This document shows, one piece after another, positions 25,086 to 34,976 of a stretch of 47,036 nt of DNA; within the stretch, counting starts at the first letter, position 1; each line of letters opens with the position of its first letter. The position numbers and the translations under genes were made by a program. This DNA comes from Nitrospirota bacterium (GTDB lineage Bacteria > Nitrospirota > Thermodesulfovibrionia > Thermodesulfovibrionales > UBA1546). The stretch is taken from NCBI GenBank assembly GCA_016208915.1, contig JACQXE010000021.1:1-47036 (forward strand), given 5' to 3'. The notes beneath the pieces were generated by a model. The model searched no databases, had not been told where the DNA came from, and was given only the letters and a program-made list of their open reading frames with translations.

Positions 25086-26288
25086 TCAGCGTAACATCTT
25101 ATCGGTATCTTTTAATCTGTTCGCAAGTTCTTTTAAGAACAAGATTGCTATCTTGGGCTCCTCCCTGAGTATGCCCTCAAAATTATCAGGTGTTATCGAG
25201 ATAACGATAGTGTTATTCTCTTCTGCATTTGCGCTTGCTGTGCGCGGGGTTCCGATTAGCAGAGCCATCTCGCCGAAATATTCGCCCTTGCGCATAAGCT
25301 TTATTATCTGCCCTTTTCTAATCAATCTTACGCTGCCTGCTATAACATAAAACATTTCACTGCCTTTTTCTCCTTCTTCAAATATAACTTCTCCTGCCCC
25401 GTATTCCTTTCCGAACATCCTTTTAAGTTTTGTTGTTTTTTTATCGGTATATGTTTCATAGAAGAGTCCCCTGAGCAAAAGGATATCCTTTCTCCGCAAG
25501 TTTGCAATCATCTCTGTACCAAAAAGAAGGACGCTGAATGAATAATAAATCCATAGGATGATTATGAAAAGCGCTTTCAACGAACCGAAAGCTATGCCAT
25601 AGTGCGGATTATAGGAAAGGAAAAGGCCGAACACAGGCCTGATTATCCCCCATAAGAGCGTTGTAACAATTGAACCTGTAAAGATATAGCAAAAGGAGAC
25701 CGTTACAGGTGTAAAGACCAAATAAAATATTGCCATTATGATAGCTGTAACAAAGTAAGAGGCGATATTATAGAGAGCATTGGTGCCTTCCAGTATAAGA
25801 AATTTTTTAAATATAACTCCCGAGAAACTGACACCAACAAGAAGAGAAAGTATGAGAAGTATTACGCTGATATCAAGAAGTTTGATCTTCAAAAATGACG
25901 GGCGTTCCTCTACTTTAAATATGTCAAAAAATGCAGTTCGCAGATTGCTCATCAAAGGGGTCAGCGCCCATAACAATGCTGCCATGCTCAGAACTCCCCA
26001 GATTCCCTTATGCCTTGCAAGCGCATAGACCTCCTTAAGTATTGCGTCACTGTGATAGGGAATAAACTGAGACATGAGCATAGTAATCCTCTGGATAATA
26101 ACCTTGGATGAGGTTAGAAAAAGGCTTAAAGAAAAGAATAAAAGAAGCAATAATGGAATCATTGCAAAGAGTGAATAATAAGCAAGCGATGCAGCAACAG
26201 AAAAGTTGTTATTCCTGAAGAATGACTTTACAGATTGCCATAATAAGGTGAAACTTTCGGTTATTTTATCTTTTATAGCAGAAGTCAT
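25086..26288 (-). CDS. YihY/UPF0761 membrane protein fused to a cyclic-nucleotide-binding domain
   Basis: 400 aa. Residues about 1-265 are a YihY (formerly RNase BN) integral membrane domain with six hydrophobic segments and the marks AASLAYYSLFAMIPLLLLL and LFGSLKALFIIILWIYYS-like strings. Residues about 285-400 are a cNMP domain (YGAGEVIFEEGEKGSEMFYVI in overlapping parts; GEYFGEMALLIGTPRTASANA, which is the phosphate-binding cassette GE.AL.....R.A). The start overlaps the mocA stop (ATGA). Together this looks like a membrane protein gated or tuned by a cyclic nucleotide; the transported substrate is unknown. Confidence 0.92.
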   Translation of the reverse strand: MTSAIKDKITESFTLLWQSVKSFFRNNNFSVAASLAYYSLFAMIPLLLLLFFSLSLFLTSSKVIIQRITMLMSQFIPYHSDAILKEVYALARHKGIWGVLSMAALLWALTPLMSNLRTAFFDIFKVEERPSFLKIKLLDISVILLILSLLVGVSFSGVIFKKFLILEGTNALYNIASYFVTAIIMAIFYLVFTPVTVSFCYIFTGSIVTTLLWGIIRPVFGLFLSYNPHYGIAFGSLKALFIIILWIYYSFSVLLFGTEMIANLRRKDILLLRGLFYETYTDKKTTKLKRMFGKEYGAGEVIFEEGEKGSEMFYVIAGSVRLIRKGQIIKLMRKGEYFGEMALLIGTPRTASANAEENNTIVISITPDNFEGILREEPKIAILFLKELANRLKDTDKMLR

Positions 26289-26872
26289 CTCTTCTTTTTA
26301 AGAATTGCCTTATAATCGTTTATTGTATCTACATCACAAAGAATACCTTCATCAGTAACATTTAAAAACGAAATTTTTTCAGAATTTCTTTCGATTATCT
26401 CTCTTAGATTAAATCCTAAAAATATTTCCTTCAGGATGTTTGTTGGAAACAGTGACGGATGTCCCCTTCTTTCATTGTACACTGGTATGATTATATTGTC
26501 TGGACATTCATTATGTTTTTTTATTATTTTTTTTATTGTCTGCACTGATATAAGCGGATGATCCGAAAGGCAGATTAAAGACGCCTTTGAGGAATTATTG
26601 ACTGCTTTGAGGCCAATCCTTATTGAATCCGCCATCTCGCTTTCCGCATTTGTGTTAAACACGATATTCAGAGAGAGGTCCCTTATTCCTTTTATAATAC
26701 TCCCGCTATCAGATCCCAGCACAACAACCACATCTTTAACCCCTGATCCGATAATACTTTCAAGACAATGCCTTATTATCGGTTTATTGCCGAGGGGGAG
26801 AAGCTGTTTCAGCTGCCCCATTCTTCTCGATGAGCCTGCTGCAAGAAGAATCGCTGATACTTGTGGTGTCAT
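26285..26872 (-). CDS. mocA: Molybdenum cofactor cytidylyltransferase-like protein
   Basis: 195 aa MobA-like nucleotidyltransferase: AILLAAGSSRRMGQLKQLLPL (nucleotide-binding signature, given in overlapping parts), LICLSDHPLI (metal Asp), and GHPSLFP. MocA links CMP to molybdopterin to make the dinucleotide cofactor used by xanthine-dehydrogenase-type enzymes, which fits the adjacent iorAB-like genes. A strong AAGGAGGGG precedes the ATG, although this lies 89 bases inside the upstream xdhC frame. Confidence 0.9.
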   Translation of the reverse strand: MTPQVSAILLAAGSSRRMGQLKQLLPLGNKPIIRHCLESIIGSGVKDVVVVLGSDSGSIIKGIRDLSLNIVFNTNAESEMADSIRIGLKAVNNSSKASLICLSDHPLISVQTIKKIIKKHNECPDNIIIPVYNERRGHPSLFPTNILKEIFLGFNLREIIERNSEKISFLNVTDEGILCDVDTINDYKAILKKKR

Positions 26873-27629
26873 TACCCCTCCTTAACTGTATAATCTGTGC
26901 CATTATGCTTACTGCAATCTCTTCAGGGGTTACAGAGTTTATTGATAAACCAACAGGGGTAATGATCCTGCTTATATCATAATCTGTAAAACCTTCGTCC
27001 CGTAGTGTTCTAAACAGTACCGCCCTCTTTCTTTTGCTCCCGAGAAGACCTATATAAGATGCTTCTGTCCTTAACGAAGTCCTAAGGGCATCAAGGTCAT
27101 GATTATGCCCCCGTGTTGCAATAACAATATAGGAGTCTCTTGTTACTTTGGCGCCTGAAAAAATATCAGCAAAGGCATTCACAAAAATTCTGTCTGCATC
27201 AGGAAGATTTGCTGTGTTTGCATATTCTTCCCTGTCATCTATGACCGTTACCCTGAATCCTGAAAATCCTGCGCATTTTGAGAGCGCTCTTCCTACATGG
27301 CCTGCGCCGAGTATAAAAATCTCAGGCTCAGGAATCATAGGCTCAATATAAACAAACACTCGTCCGCCGCATACCAGTCCTCCAGACCTTTCGTTGAGAT
27401 CAAAAGAGACGGTATGCGGAGAGCCTACTTTGATTGTCATTAAGGAAACCTGTATAATTTCCGCATCAAGGCAGCCGCCTCCAAGCGTCCCTATAACAGA
27501 ACCATCGTCTTTAACGAGCATCTTTGCTCCTGCCTTCTGAGGTGAGGACCCGAAACCTTGCACTATTGTTGCAAGGGCGCAGGCTTTGCCTTCATTGTTA
27601 AGTCTTAATATCTCTTCGTAAATTTGCAT
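26784..27629 (-). CDS. xdhC: XdhC/CoxI-family molybdenum-enzyme maturation factor
   Basis: 281 aa. N-terminal XdhC_CoxI domain (ALATIVQGFGSSPQKAGAKM, GTLGGGCLDAEI) and C-terminal Rossmann domain (IFILGAGHVGRALSKCAGFSG, VIATRGHNHDLDAL, YIGLLGSKRKR). Such factors bind and deliver sulfurated Mo cofactor to xanthine-dehydrogenase-type enzymes. The last about 30 codons (after IIQLRRGNDTT) lie over the start of mocA in another frame and are not typical of the family, so the tail is a read-through extension. Confidence 0.93.
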   Translation of the reverse strand: MQIYEEILRLNNEGKACALATIVQGFGSSPQKAGAKMLVKDDGSVIGTLGGGCLDAEIIQVSLMTIKVGSPHTVSFDLNERSGGLVCGGRVFVYIEPMIPEPEIFILGAGHVGRALSKCAGFSGFRVTVIDDREEYANTANLPDADRIFVNAFADIFSGAKVTRDSYIVIATRGHNHDLDALRTSLRTEASYIGLLGSKRKRAVLFRTLRDEGFTDYDISRIITPVGLSINSVTPEEIAVSIMAQIIQLRRGNDTTSISDSSCSRLIEKNGAAETASPPRQ

Positions 27630-27680
27630 AGAAATTTATTTTACATAATCCTGCGCTTGTTCATAAATAATTTTGGTCGA

Positions 27681-29813
27681 TCAGAGAGTCATCGGTAGAT
27701 TTCTTAATCTTGCCCCTGTGGCCTTGAACACTGCATTTGCAACCGCAGGCGCTATTGGAGGAAGCCCGGGTTCTCCGATTCCACCAGACTTTTCATTGCT
27801 CTTTAGGATATGGACCTCTATGTCAGGTACTTCGCTAATCCTCATGAGATCATAATCATGGAAGTTAGATGTCTGAACTCCTCCTTTAGAAAAGGCTACG
27901 CTCTCTTTTAAGGCAGCGCTTAACCCCATTATTATGCCGCTTTCCATCTGTGCGGTTATTATTGCAGGATTTATTATTCTGCCGCAGTCAACAGCACATA
28001 TAACCCTGCTTACCTTTATGGACTTGTCTTTGTTTACAGATACCTCTGCAACCTGTGCCACATAACTGTCAAAGGATAAATGCTGGGCAATGCCCCTGCC
28101 CTCGCCTTTAGACAGTGGTTTGCTCCATCCTGCCTTTTCAGCGGCGACTTCCAGCACTTTTTTTGCCCTTTGATTCTTATTAAGAAGACTAAGCCGAAAC
28201 TCTAAGGGATCTCTCTGTGCCAGATCTGCCAGCTCATCAATAAAGCTTTCAACAGTAAATGCATTATGAGAGCTTCCAACAGACCTCCAGAATCCCACAG
28301 GAACAGGAGTGTCAACCCTTACATATTCAACAAATATATTAGGTATCTCATACTCCATATTTTTCAAGCCTTCAACTGCTGCAGGGTCAATCCCGTCTTT
28401 TACCATGCCCGGAAATATGCGTGCAAAGATGGATGGACATACGATCTTGTGAGACCATGCAGTCAGATTGCCGGCTTTATCAATCCCTCCTGAAATTCTT
28501 GAACAGTTTGCAGGCCTGTAAAAATCATTCTGCATGTCCTCTTCCCTTGTCCATATAAGCTTTACAGGTCTGCCGACCACTTTTGATATCTTTACTGCTT
28601 CCTCAACAACATCAGTCTCAAAACGCCTTCCGAATCCTCCGCCTAAATATGTTGTATTAATTTTTATCTTATCAGGTCTTAATCCTGTTTCTTTTTTAAC
28701 AACCTGTAGCGCTCCAGTTTGATTTTGTGTTGGAACCCATATTTCACATCTGTCCTTGCGCACATGTGCTGTGCAATTCATTGGTTCCATTGTAGCATGT
28801 GAAAGATAAGGAAGCAGATATGTAGATTCAATTTTTTTCCATGCATGACTGAGAGCTGTACTTACCTCACCCTCCTCTCTTGCCTTTATGCCATGATTGT
28901 CAAGAGACTTCAGAAACTGTTTTTCCAGTAACCCATTGTCAAGATTAGGGCTTGTCCCATTACTCCATTTAACCCTCAGTACAGCCTTCCCTTTCCACGC
29001 TAAATCAGGCTTATCAGCACATACTGCTATCTTGTCATTAAAATTGATAACATGGGTTACTCCCTCTATATGCAAGGCAGCCTGCTCGTCAAAGGAAGTA
29101 ATCTTTGAACCGTATGCATAAGGACGCGCCATTACAGCATAAAGCATATCAGGAATAAAAACATCCATTCCAAAGACTGCTGCTCCCTGTACCTTATCAG
29201 GTATATCAATGCGGGGCAGAGATGTGCCTATTAGTTTAAATGTCTCTTCTCTTTTCAGGGAAGGATTTTGCGGAACTGCCAGCAAAGAGGCCTTTTGAAC
29301 AAGCCCGCTGTATTTAATGCGTTTGCTGCTTTTTGTATGCACCACTTCTCCCATGTGAGTTTCACATTCTGATTGAGGAACACCCAATATCTCTGATGCA
29401 GCCTTAATGAGCATTTCACGGGCTGCTGCTCCGGCCTTACGCAAAGGCTCTGTCATGTGTCTGATGCTTGTGCTCCCGCCAGTAGCCTGTGAACCCCAGA
29501 CAGGGTCTTTATATTCATCGGATGCAGGGGCAACCTTTAGGCGAATCTGTTTCCAGTCTGCATCAAGCTCTTCAGCTATTATCATGGGGAGCGACGTATA
29601 AACACCCTGCCCCATCTCAGACTTGTTCACAAAAATATTTATTTCATCAGAAGTCATTATCTGCAACCATATATTAGGCACAAAGGCTTCGGATGTTTTC
29701 TTTTCCATCTCCTTTGCGGAAAGTAATTTATATCCTGATGGTGTTATTAAAACTGCTATTGTTAAACCAGCAATCTTCAAAAACTTCCTGCGTGTCATCA
29801 ACCTGCTAGTCAT
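27681..29813 (-). CDS. Molybdenum hydroxylase large subunit (isoquinoline 1-oxidoreductase beta / xanthine dehydrogenase family)
   Basis: 710 aa Mo-cofactor subunit, probably exported by Tat: MTRRKFLKIAGLTIAVLITP has the twin Arg motif. Cofactor-binding stretches include ADWKQIRLKVAPA, GSQATGGSTSIRHMTEP, LPYLSHATMEPMNC, TYLGGGFGRRFETD, PVGFWRSVGSSHNAF and GGIGEPGLPPIAPAVANA (with the conserved catalytic Glu). It pairs with the 2Fe-2S subunit just upstream (ATGA overlap). Substrate is likely an aromatic N-heterocycle or aldehyde but cannot be named from sequence. Confidence 0.92.
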   Translation of the reverse strand: MTSRLMTRRKFLKIAGLTIAVLITPSGYKLLSAKEMEKKTSEAFVPNIWLQIMTSDEINIFVNKSEMGQGVYTSLPMIIAEELDADWKQIRLKVAPASDEYKDPVWGSQATGGSTSIRHMTEPLRKAGAAAREMLIKAASEILGVPQSECETHMGEVVHTKSSKRIKYSGLVQKASLLAVPQNPSLKREETFKLIGTSLPRIDIPDKVQGAAVFGMDVFIPDMLYAVMARPYAYGSKITSFDEQAALHIEGVTHVINFNDKIAVCADKPDLAWKGKAVLRVKWSNGTSPNLDNGLLEKQFLKSLDNHGIKAREEGEVSTALSHAWKKIESTYLLPYLSHATMEPMNCTAHVRKDRCEIWVPTQNQTGALQVVKKETGLRPDKIKINTTYLGGGFGRRFETDVVEEAVKISKVVGRPVKLIWTREEDMQNDFYRPANCSRISGGIDKAGNLTAWSHKIVCPSIFARIFPGMVKDGIDPAAVEGLKNMEYEIPNIFVEYVRVDTPVPVGFWRSVGSSHNAFTVESFIDELADLAQRDPLEFRLSLLNKNQRAKKVLEVAAEKAGWSKPLSKGEGRGIAQHLSFDSYVAQVAEVSVNKDKSIKVSRVICAVDCGRIINPAIITAQMESGIIMGLSAALKESVAFSKGGVQTSNFHDYDLMRISEVPDIEVHILKSNEKSGGIGEPGLPPIAPAVANAVFKATGARLRNLPMTL

Positions 29814-30262
29814 TTTTTACCACCCTGTGCTGCAAGTTTTATTGCGCGTTTGATATGAGGATATGTCCCGCAGCGGCAGAGATTCCCTTCCATAGTCTTC
29901 ATAATTTTTTCATCGCTGGGATTTCTATGTTCTGCAAGAAGCTCTGCTGCCTGCATAATCTGTCCGGGCTGGCAATAACCGCACTGAGGAACCTGTTCTT
30001 CTACCCATGCCTTTTTCAGTGGATGGCTTGCAGACAGGCCTTCTATTGTTGTAATTTTCTTTCCTTTTGCCTGGCCAACAGTAATCTGGCACGATCTTTT
30101 TGCCTTTCCGTTAATATGAATAGTGCAACAACCACACATGCCGATACCACAGCCATACTTTGTGCCTGCCAGTTTTAAATGTTCCCTGATGACCCAGAGT
30201 AACGGCACATCAGGGGTTATATCCAGTTTATAACGCTTGCCGTTAACTAAAAGAGAGATCAT
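29810..30262 (-). CDS. 2Fe-2S subunit of the molybdenum hydroxylase (isoquinoline 1-oxidoreductase alpha-like)
   Basis: 150 aa. Start ATG at 30262 follows GGAGGGAATTT; a 14-codon longer TTG-started frame is not preferred. Plant-type cluster CGIGMCGCCTIHINGKAKRSC and second cluster CGYCQPGQIM with NLCRCGTYPHIKRAI, as in all xanthine-oxidase-type small subunits. It passes electrons from the Mo centre; being cytoplasmically folded it may be exported with the Tat-bearing large subunit. Confidence 0.93.
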   Translation of the reverse strand: MISLLVNGKRYKLDITPDVPLLWVIREHLKLAGTKYGCGIGMCGCCTIHINGKAKRSCQITVGQAKGKKITTIEGLSASHPLKKAWVEEQVPQCGYCQPGQIMQAAELLAEHRNPSDEKIMKTMEGNLCRCGTYPHIKRAIKLAAQGGKK

Positions 30263-30402
30263 AAATTCCCTCCGCGATAATTTCTCAGTCTCAGCTAATA
30301 ACAAAAAGCTGGCTAACTAAACAAAGGCTACTAAAATAGATACACTCTGTCAAATACTATTTTTGAATTTATTAAGGAATAATCTGGAATAGATAAATAA
30401 CC

Positions 30403-31389
30403 TTACTGAATACTCAACATCCTGTCGAGCGCTTTCTTGGCAGGTATCCGAATATGCTCAGGCACTTTGATAATATAAGTATTTTCCTTTAATGCTCTCA
30501 GAATGCTTCTTAGGGTTGTTTTTTTCATATTCGGGCATATCATATCTTTTCTAAGGGGATAGAAGATCTTTTCGGGGTTCTCTTTGCGAAGCCTGTAAAG
30601 CAGCCCAATCTCTGTGCCTATAATGAATTCCTGCTCAGATGATGAACTTGCAAACCTTAACATGCCTGACGTGCTCGTAACATGGTCTGCCATCTCAAGA
30701 ACATCTATCCTGCATTCAGGGTGAGCCAGCAATACAGCCTTCGGATGTTCTTCCCTTGCCTTTCTGACATCATCAGGGGTAACCCTTTCATGCACATGAC
30801 AGAAGCCGTCCCATGCGATAACCTGCTTCTTTGTATTTCTTGCTGCCCACATTGAAAGATTCTTGTCGGGTATGCAAATTACTTTTTCAGCAGAAAGCGA
30901 TTCTATTACTTTTACAACATTTGCAGATGTGCAACATATGTAGCTTTCAGCCTTAACATCAGCAGTTGTATTTACATATGTCACAACAGGCACTCCTGGA
31001 TTCTGGGCCTTGATGTCACGAAGTGTAAATTCAGAAGGATAAATATATTGCGGAGGATTATCAAAACCCGGAAAACTTTTTCTTACAGGTCTGGGTGAAT
31101 CAACCCTTATCATGTCTGCCATAGGACAACAAGCCTCGAGTTCTGTGAGCAAGACAGTTTTTTCAGGAGAAAGGATTGAAGCACTCTCAGCCATAAAATT
31201 AACTCCGGCAAATACTATTATTTCACATTTGATAGTCGCTGCAGTCCGCGAAAGCTCCAGAGAGTCTCCTACGAAATCAGCTATATCCTGAACTTCGTCT
31301 CTCTGGTAGTTGTGGGAAAGAATTATTGCGCGTTTTTTTTCTTTTAACTTCAGAATCTCTTCTTGAAGACCAGAATTTTCTGAGGACAT
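30403..31389 (-). CDS. nadA: Quinolinate synthase A
   Basis: Condenses iminoaspartate with DHAP to quinolinate, feeding de novo NAD synthesis. 328 aa with KKRAIILSHNYQRDEVQDIAD, VFAGVNFMAESASIL, LEACCPMADM, YVNTTADVKAES, CTSANVVKV, HPECRIDVLEMAD, TEIGLLYRLRKENP and ICPNMKKTTL. The three cluster cysteines (in ACCPM, PECR-region triad and ICPNM context) are present. It begins right after the stop of the lytic transglycosylase gene. nadB and nadC are not in the window. Confidence 0.97.
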   Translation of the reverse strand: MSSENSGLQEEILKLKEKKRAIILSHNYQRDEVQDIADFVGDSLELSRTAATIKCEIIVFAGVNFMAESASILSPEKTVLLTELEACCPMADMIRVDSPRPVRKSFPGFDNPPQYIYPSEFTLRDIKAQNPGVPVVTYVNTTADVKAESYICCTSANVVKVIESLSAEKVICIPDKNLSMWAARNTKKQVIAWDGFCHVHERVTPDDVRKAREEHPKAVLLAHPECRIDVLEMADHVTSTSGMLRFASSSSEQEFIIGTEIGLLYRLRKENPEKIFYPLRKDMICPNMKKTTLRSILRALKENTYIIKVPEHIRIPAKKALDRMLSIQ

Positions 31390-32130
31390 TTAGAACCTGA
31401 CGGAGTTTGTTTTATGAAGGGGAAAATTAGTAAAGAGGATAGTGCCATCCTCCATTATTATTTTGTAGATAGGCTCGGATTTTGGTGTCTTCTGGGAAAC
31501 AGGCGCAGGGTTTTCAGTTTTGCCATTATAAAGCGAGAGCACTCTTTTTACATATTGTTTTGTCTCTATTATCGGCGGCACAGCACCATATTTTTCAACT
31601 GTTTTAGGGCCTGCATTATATGCAGCGAGCGCAAGCGTAAGATCTCCGTTAAACTTTTCCAAAAGATATCTCAAGTATCTTGTACCACCGTCTATATTCT
31701 CTTCCGGATCAAAAGGGTTTTTAACCTGAAGATCCATTGCTGTCATCGGCATCAATTGCATAAGTCCCATAGCGCCTTTTCTTGACACAGCATGGGGGTT
31801 CCCGTTTGATTCAGCCTTTATAACAGCAGAAACAAGAGAGGGATCCATTGCATATTCTTGAGCCTTTTTGCTTACTATAGGGTGGTAAACACTCTTATTT
31901 TTTTCTGAGTATGTTTTGATTTCATGTTGTTTGTTTGATTCGGATTCTTTTTTGTTCTTGGCTATAATCTTTTCGTTTTGTTTTCCCAAAGGCGCATCTG
32001 TATAAATGACAACCCCGTCGTCACCAGTATATTTATATATATCCGCGTCAGCAGACATATAGGCCGGCAGAAATAATAACGCTATGAATAACAATCCTAA
32101 AAATACTCTTAAAATATACATCTTAGACAA
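31390..32130 (-). CDS. Lytic transglycosylase with DUF4124 domain
   Basis: 246 aa secreted murein hydrolase. Signal peptide FLGLLFIALLFLPAYMSADA. N-terminal DUF4124 (IYKYTGDDGVVIYTDAPLG), a Lys/Ser-rich linker, then an SLT domain with the catalytic Glu in VIKAESNGNPHAVSRKGAMG and GLMQLMPMTA, NIDGGTRYLRYLL and ALAAYNAGPKTVEKYG. A C-terminal partial copy of the DUF4124-like strand (IYKIIMEDGTILFTNFP) closes the protein. Sits between glgB and nadA on one transcript. Confidence 0.93.
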   Translation of the reverse strand: MSKMYILRVFLGLLFIALLFLPAYMSADADIYKYTGDDGVVIYTDAPLGKQNEKIIAKNKKESESNKQHEIKTYSEKNKSVYHPIVSKKAQEYAMDPSLVSAVIKAESNGNPHAVSRKGAMGLMQLMPMTAMDLQVKNPFDPEENIDGGTRYLRYLLEKFNGDLTLALAAYNAGPKTVEKYGAVPPIIETKQYVKRVLSLYNGKTENPAPVSQKTPKSEPIYKIIMEDGTILFTNFPLHKTNSVRF

Positions 32131-32155
32131 ATACTATCACTTAAATCAGTATCTG

Positions 32156-34357
32156 TCAATTGCTCTTAGGCTTAAAAACTACCACTGCCAACGGGGGCAA
32201 AGTGATATTTATTGAATAAGGGTTACCGTGAGACGGGATATCTTCCGCTGAAACACCGCCTGAATTGCCTATATTACTTCCCAAGTAAACAGCAGCATCG
32301 CTGTTTAATATCTCCTTATAAAAGCCTGATTGAGGCACACCTATTCTGTAATCGTACCTCGGCACAGGGGTAAAATTATATACAAAAATAAGGATATCTT
32401 CTGAATTTTTTGCCCTTCTTAAAAATGATATTGTGCTTTGTTCTGAATCATGAAAATCTATCCATTCAAATCCCAAGTAATTAAAATCAATTTCATACAA
32501 AGACGGTTCTGACAAGTAAAGCCGGTTTATGTCTTTCATATATTTTTGCAGTTTTTGATGAGGTTCGTATTGCAGCAGATGCCAGTCAATGCTGTATTCA
32601 TGATCCCACTCATCCCATTGTCCAAATTCTCCGCCCATAAACAAAAGTTTTTTTCCGGGATGTCCGAACATAAAACCGTATAAAAGTTTCAGGTTTGCAA
32701 ATTTTTGCCATATATCACCAGGCATTTTACTTAATAAAGAACTTTTACCGTGCACTACTTCATCATGTGATAGTACGAGCATGAAATTTTCTGTAAAGGC
32801 ATACAAAAGACCGAATGTAAGATTATTGTGATGGTATCTTCTATGAACAGGTTCCTTTGAAAAATATTCAAGCATATCGTGCATCCATCCCATATTCCAT
32901 TTAAGACTGAAGCCTAAGCCTCCGAGATAGGTTGGTCTTGATACACCAGTCCATGCGGTTGACTCCTCTGCAATAGTAAGAATCCCCGGATGATACTGGT
33001 GAACAATCTCATTAAACTTTTTAAGAAAATCTATTGCCTCCAGATTTTCCCTTCCGCCGAAGATATTAGGCACCCATTCACCATCTTCTCTTGAATAATC
33101 AAGATAGATCATAGAGGCAACAGCATCTACCCTTAGACCGTCGATGTGATATTTTGCCAGCCAGAATAGAGCATTGGAGATTAAAAAGTTTTTAACCTCA
33201 TTTCTTCCATAATTAAAGATAAGAGTTCCCCAGTCTTTCTGTTCTCCTTTTCTCGGGTCAGCATGTTCATAAAGAAACGTACCGTCAAAATTGCCAAGTC
33301 CGTGCGCATCTCTCGGAAAATGCGCAGGCACCCAGTCCAGTATGACACCGATATTATTCTGATGGCATTTATCAATAAAATACATAAAGTCATGTGGCAT
33401 TCCAAACCTGCTTGTGGGAGCAAAATATCCTATTGTCTGATATCCCCATGACGCATCCAGAGGGTGTTCTGTTACGGGCAAGAGTTCTATATGTGTATAG
33501 CCCATTTCTTTTACATGAGAGAGCAGCCTGTCAGAAAACTCTCTGTATGTTAAGGAACGGTTGTCCTCTTCTGGTATACGCATCCATGAACCTAAGTGCA
33601 CTTCATAGACAGAAATCGGCGATTCAAGCCAGTTTTTCTCTGATCTCATTTTCAGCCATGCATTGTCGCTCCATTTATATCTGTTGATGTCATATACAAT
33701 TGACGCGCTCTTTGGCCTTACCTCAAAATAAAATGCATAAGGGTCTGCCTTCAAAAAAACATGGTTGCCTCTTGATTTTATCTCAAACTTGTAAATCTCT
33801 CCCTCATTAATACCAGGAATAAATATTTCCCATACTCCTGATGATCCTAAAACACGCATCTGATGCCTCCTGCCGTCCCAGCTGTTGAAATCACCGACAA
33901 CGCTGACTCTCTTTGCATCAGGTGCCCAGACAGCAAAATGTATACCCCTAATCCCGTTTATCTCCATTATATGTGCGCCGAGTTTTTCGTATTTCTTGTA
34001 ATGACTCCCCTCGCCTATAAGATACAGGTCAAAGTCGGAAAGAACGGGCCAGAATGAATAAGGGTCATAAAATTCTTGGGTTTGGTTATCAAATCTCTTT
34101 ATTCTGAGTTTATACTTGAAAAAATTCTTCCTGCTGATAAATTCTTTCTCAAAAAAACCTGCCTTATTTATTTTTTCCATTTTATGAGCGCTCTTCTTAT
34201 GCTCATCGACAACCCATGCCTCGTCAGCCTCAGGCATAAATACCCTTACAGTAATATGTTTCTTGCCTTCAGATTCTTTTTCATGCATGCCCAGCACGAT
34301 AAAAGGATCCCAGTGTTCAGACTTGATAATAAGTTTGATATGGTCTTTCATTGTCAT
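32156..34357 (-). CDS. glgB: 1,4-alpha-glucan branching enzyme
   Basis: 733 aa GH13 enzyme that makes alpha-1,6 branches in glycogen. Two N-terminal beta domains ([21 protein letters not shown] in overlapping parts; [21 protein letters not shown]), then the barrel with [29 protein letters not shown] (nucleophile Asp), [12 protein letters not shown] (acid/base Glu) and [12 protein letters not shown] (stabilising Asp). Length normal. Five bases downstream of ubiX. Confidence 0.97.
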   Translation of the reverse strand: MTMKDHIKLIIKSEHWDPFIVLGMHEKESEGKKHITVRVFMPEADEAWVVDEHKKSAHKMEKINKAGFFEKEFISRKNFFKYKLRIKRFDNQTQEFYDPYSFWPVLSDFDLYLIGEGSHYKKYEKLGAHIMEINGIRGIHFAVWAPDAKRVSVVGDFNSWDGRRHQMRVLGSSGVWEIFIPGINEGEIYKFEIKSRGNHVFLKADPYAFYFEVRPKSASIVYDINRYKWSDNAWLKMRSEKNWLESPISVYEVHLGSWMRIPEEDNRSLTYREFSDRLLSHVKEMGYTHIELLPVTEHPLDASWGYQTIGYFAPTSRFGMPHDFMYFIDKCHQNNIGVILDWVPAHFPRDAHGLGNFDGTFLYEHADPRKGEQKDWGTLIFNYGRNEVKNFLISNALFWLAKYHIDGLRVDAVASMIYLDYSREDGEWVPNIFGGRENLEAIDFLKKFNEIVHQYHPGILTIAEESTAWTGVSRPTYLGGLGFSLKWNMGWMHDMLEYFSKEPVHRRYHHNNLTFGLLYAFTENFMLVLSHDEVVHGKSSLLSKMPGDIWQKFANLKLLYGFMFGHPGKKLLFMGGEFGQWDEWDHEYSIDWHLLQYEPHQKLQKYMKDINRLYLSEPSLYEIDFNYLGFEWIDFHDSEQSTISFLRRAKNSEDILIFVYNFTPVPRYDYRIGVPQSGFYKEILNSDAAVYLGSNIGNSGGVSAEDIPSHGNPYSINITLPPLAVVVFKPKSN

Positions 34358-34362
34358 TTTGG

Positions 34363-34974
34363 TTAGCCTTTCCAGCGTTTAAAGAGTTTGTGTTCAATCC
34401 CTATTGAATCAAGAATCTTGCCTGCAATAAAATCTACGATATCTTCGATTTTTTCAGGTTTATGATAAAAACCAGGCACAGGAGGCACAATCTTCACTCC
34501 GAGCCTCGCGAGTTTGAGCATGTTTTCGAGATGAATTGCGCTAAAAGGTGTCTCTCTTGGTGAAAGCAGTAATAGCCTGCCTTCTTTAATTGTAACATCC
34601 GCAGCCCTTTCAATAAGATTATTAGCATAACCACGTGTGATACCTGAAAGTGTTTTCATCGAACATGGTACAACAAGCATCCCATCCACTCTGAACGAAC
34701 CGCTTGCTACCGGAGCATCCATCTGTGAATCTTCGTAAAAGAAAAGTCTATTTGTTCTAAAATATTTCCTGATTTTATCTTCTGTTAACTTTGCCCTTTG
34801 CCCCTTGCCCCTTGCACTTATGGCCCAGTCTATGCCTGTCTCTTCATATATAATTGGGAATGACTGTGTTGATATTATGAGATGAACCTCAGACTTCTTT
34901 AGCAACTCTCTTAGAACCCTGATTCCAATAATAGGCCCTGTCGCACCGCTTATAGCAAATATATATATTTTCAT
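34363..34974 (-). CDS. ubiX: Flavin prenyltransferase UbiX
   Basis: 203 aa. Makes prenylated FMN for UbiD decarboxylases. [59 protein letters not shown] and PVPGFYHKP are family motifs (FMN binding, catalytic Ser and Glu). No ubiD is in the window. Confidence 0.95.
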   Translation of the reverse strand: MKIYIFAISGATGPIIGIRVLRELLKKSEVHLIISTQSFPIIYEETGIDWAISARGKGQRAKLTEDKIRKYFRTNRLFFYEDSQMDAPVASGSFRVDGMLVVPCSMKTLSGITRGYANNLIERAADVTIKEGRLLLLSPRETPFSAIHLENMLKLARLGVKIVPPVPGFYHKPEKIEDIVDFIAGKILDSIGIEHKLFKRWKG

Positions 34975-34976
34975 TT

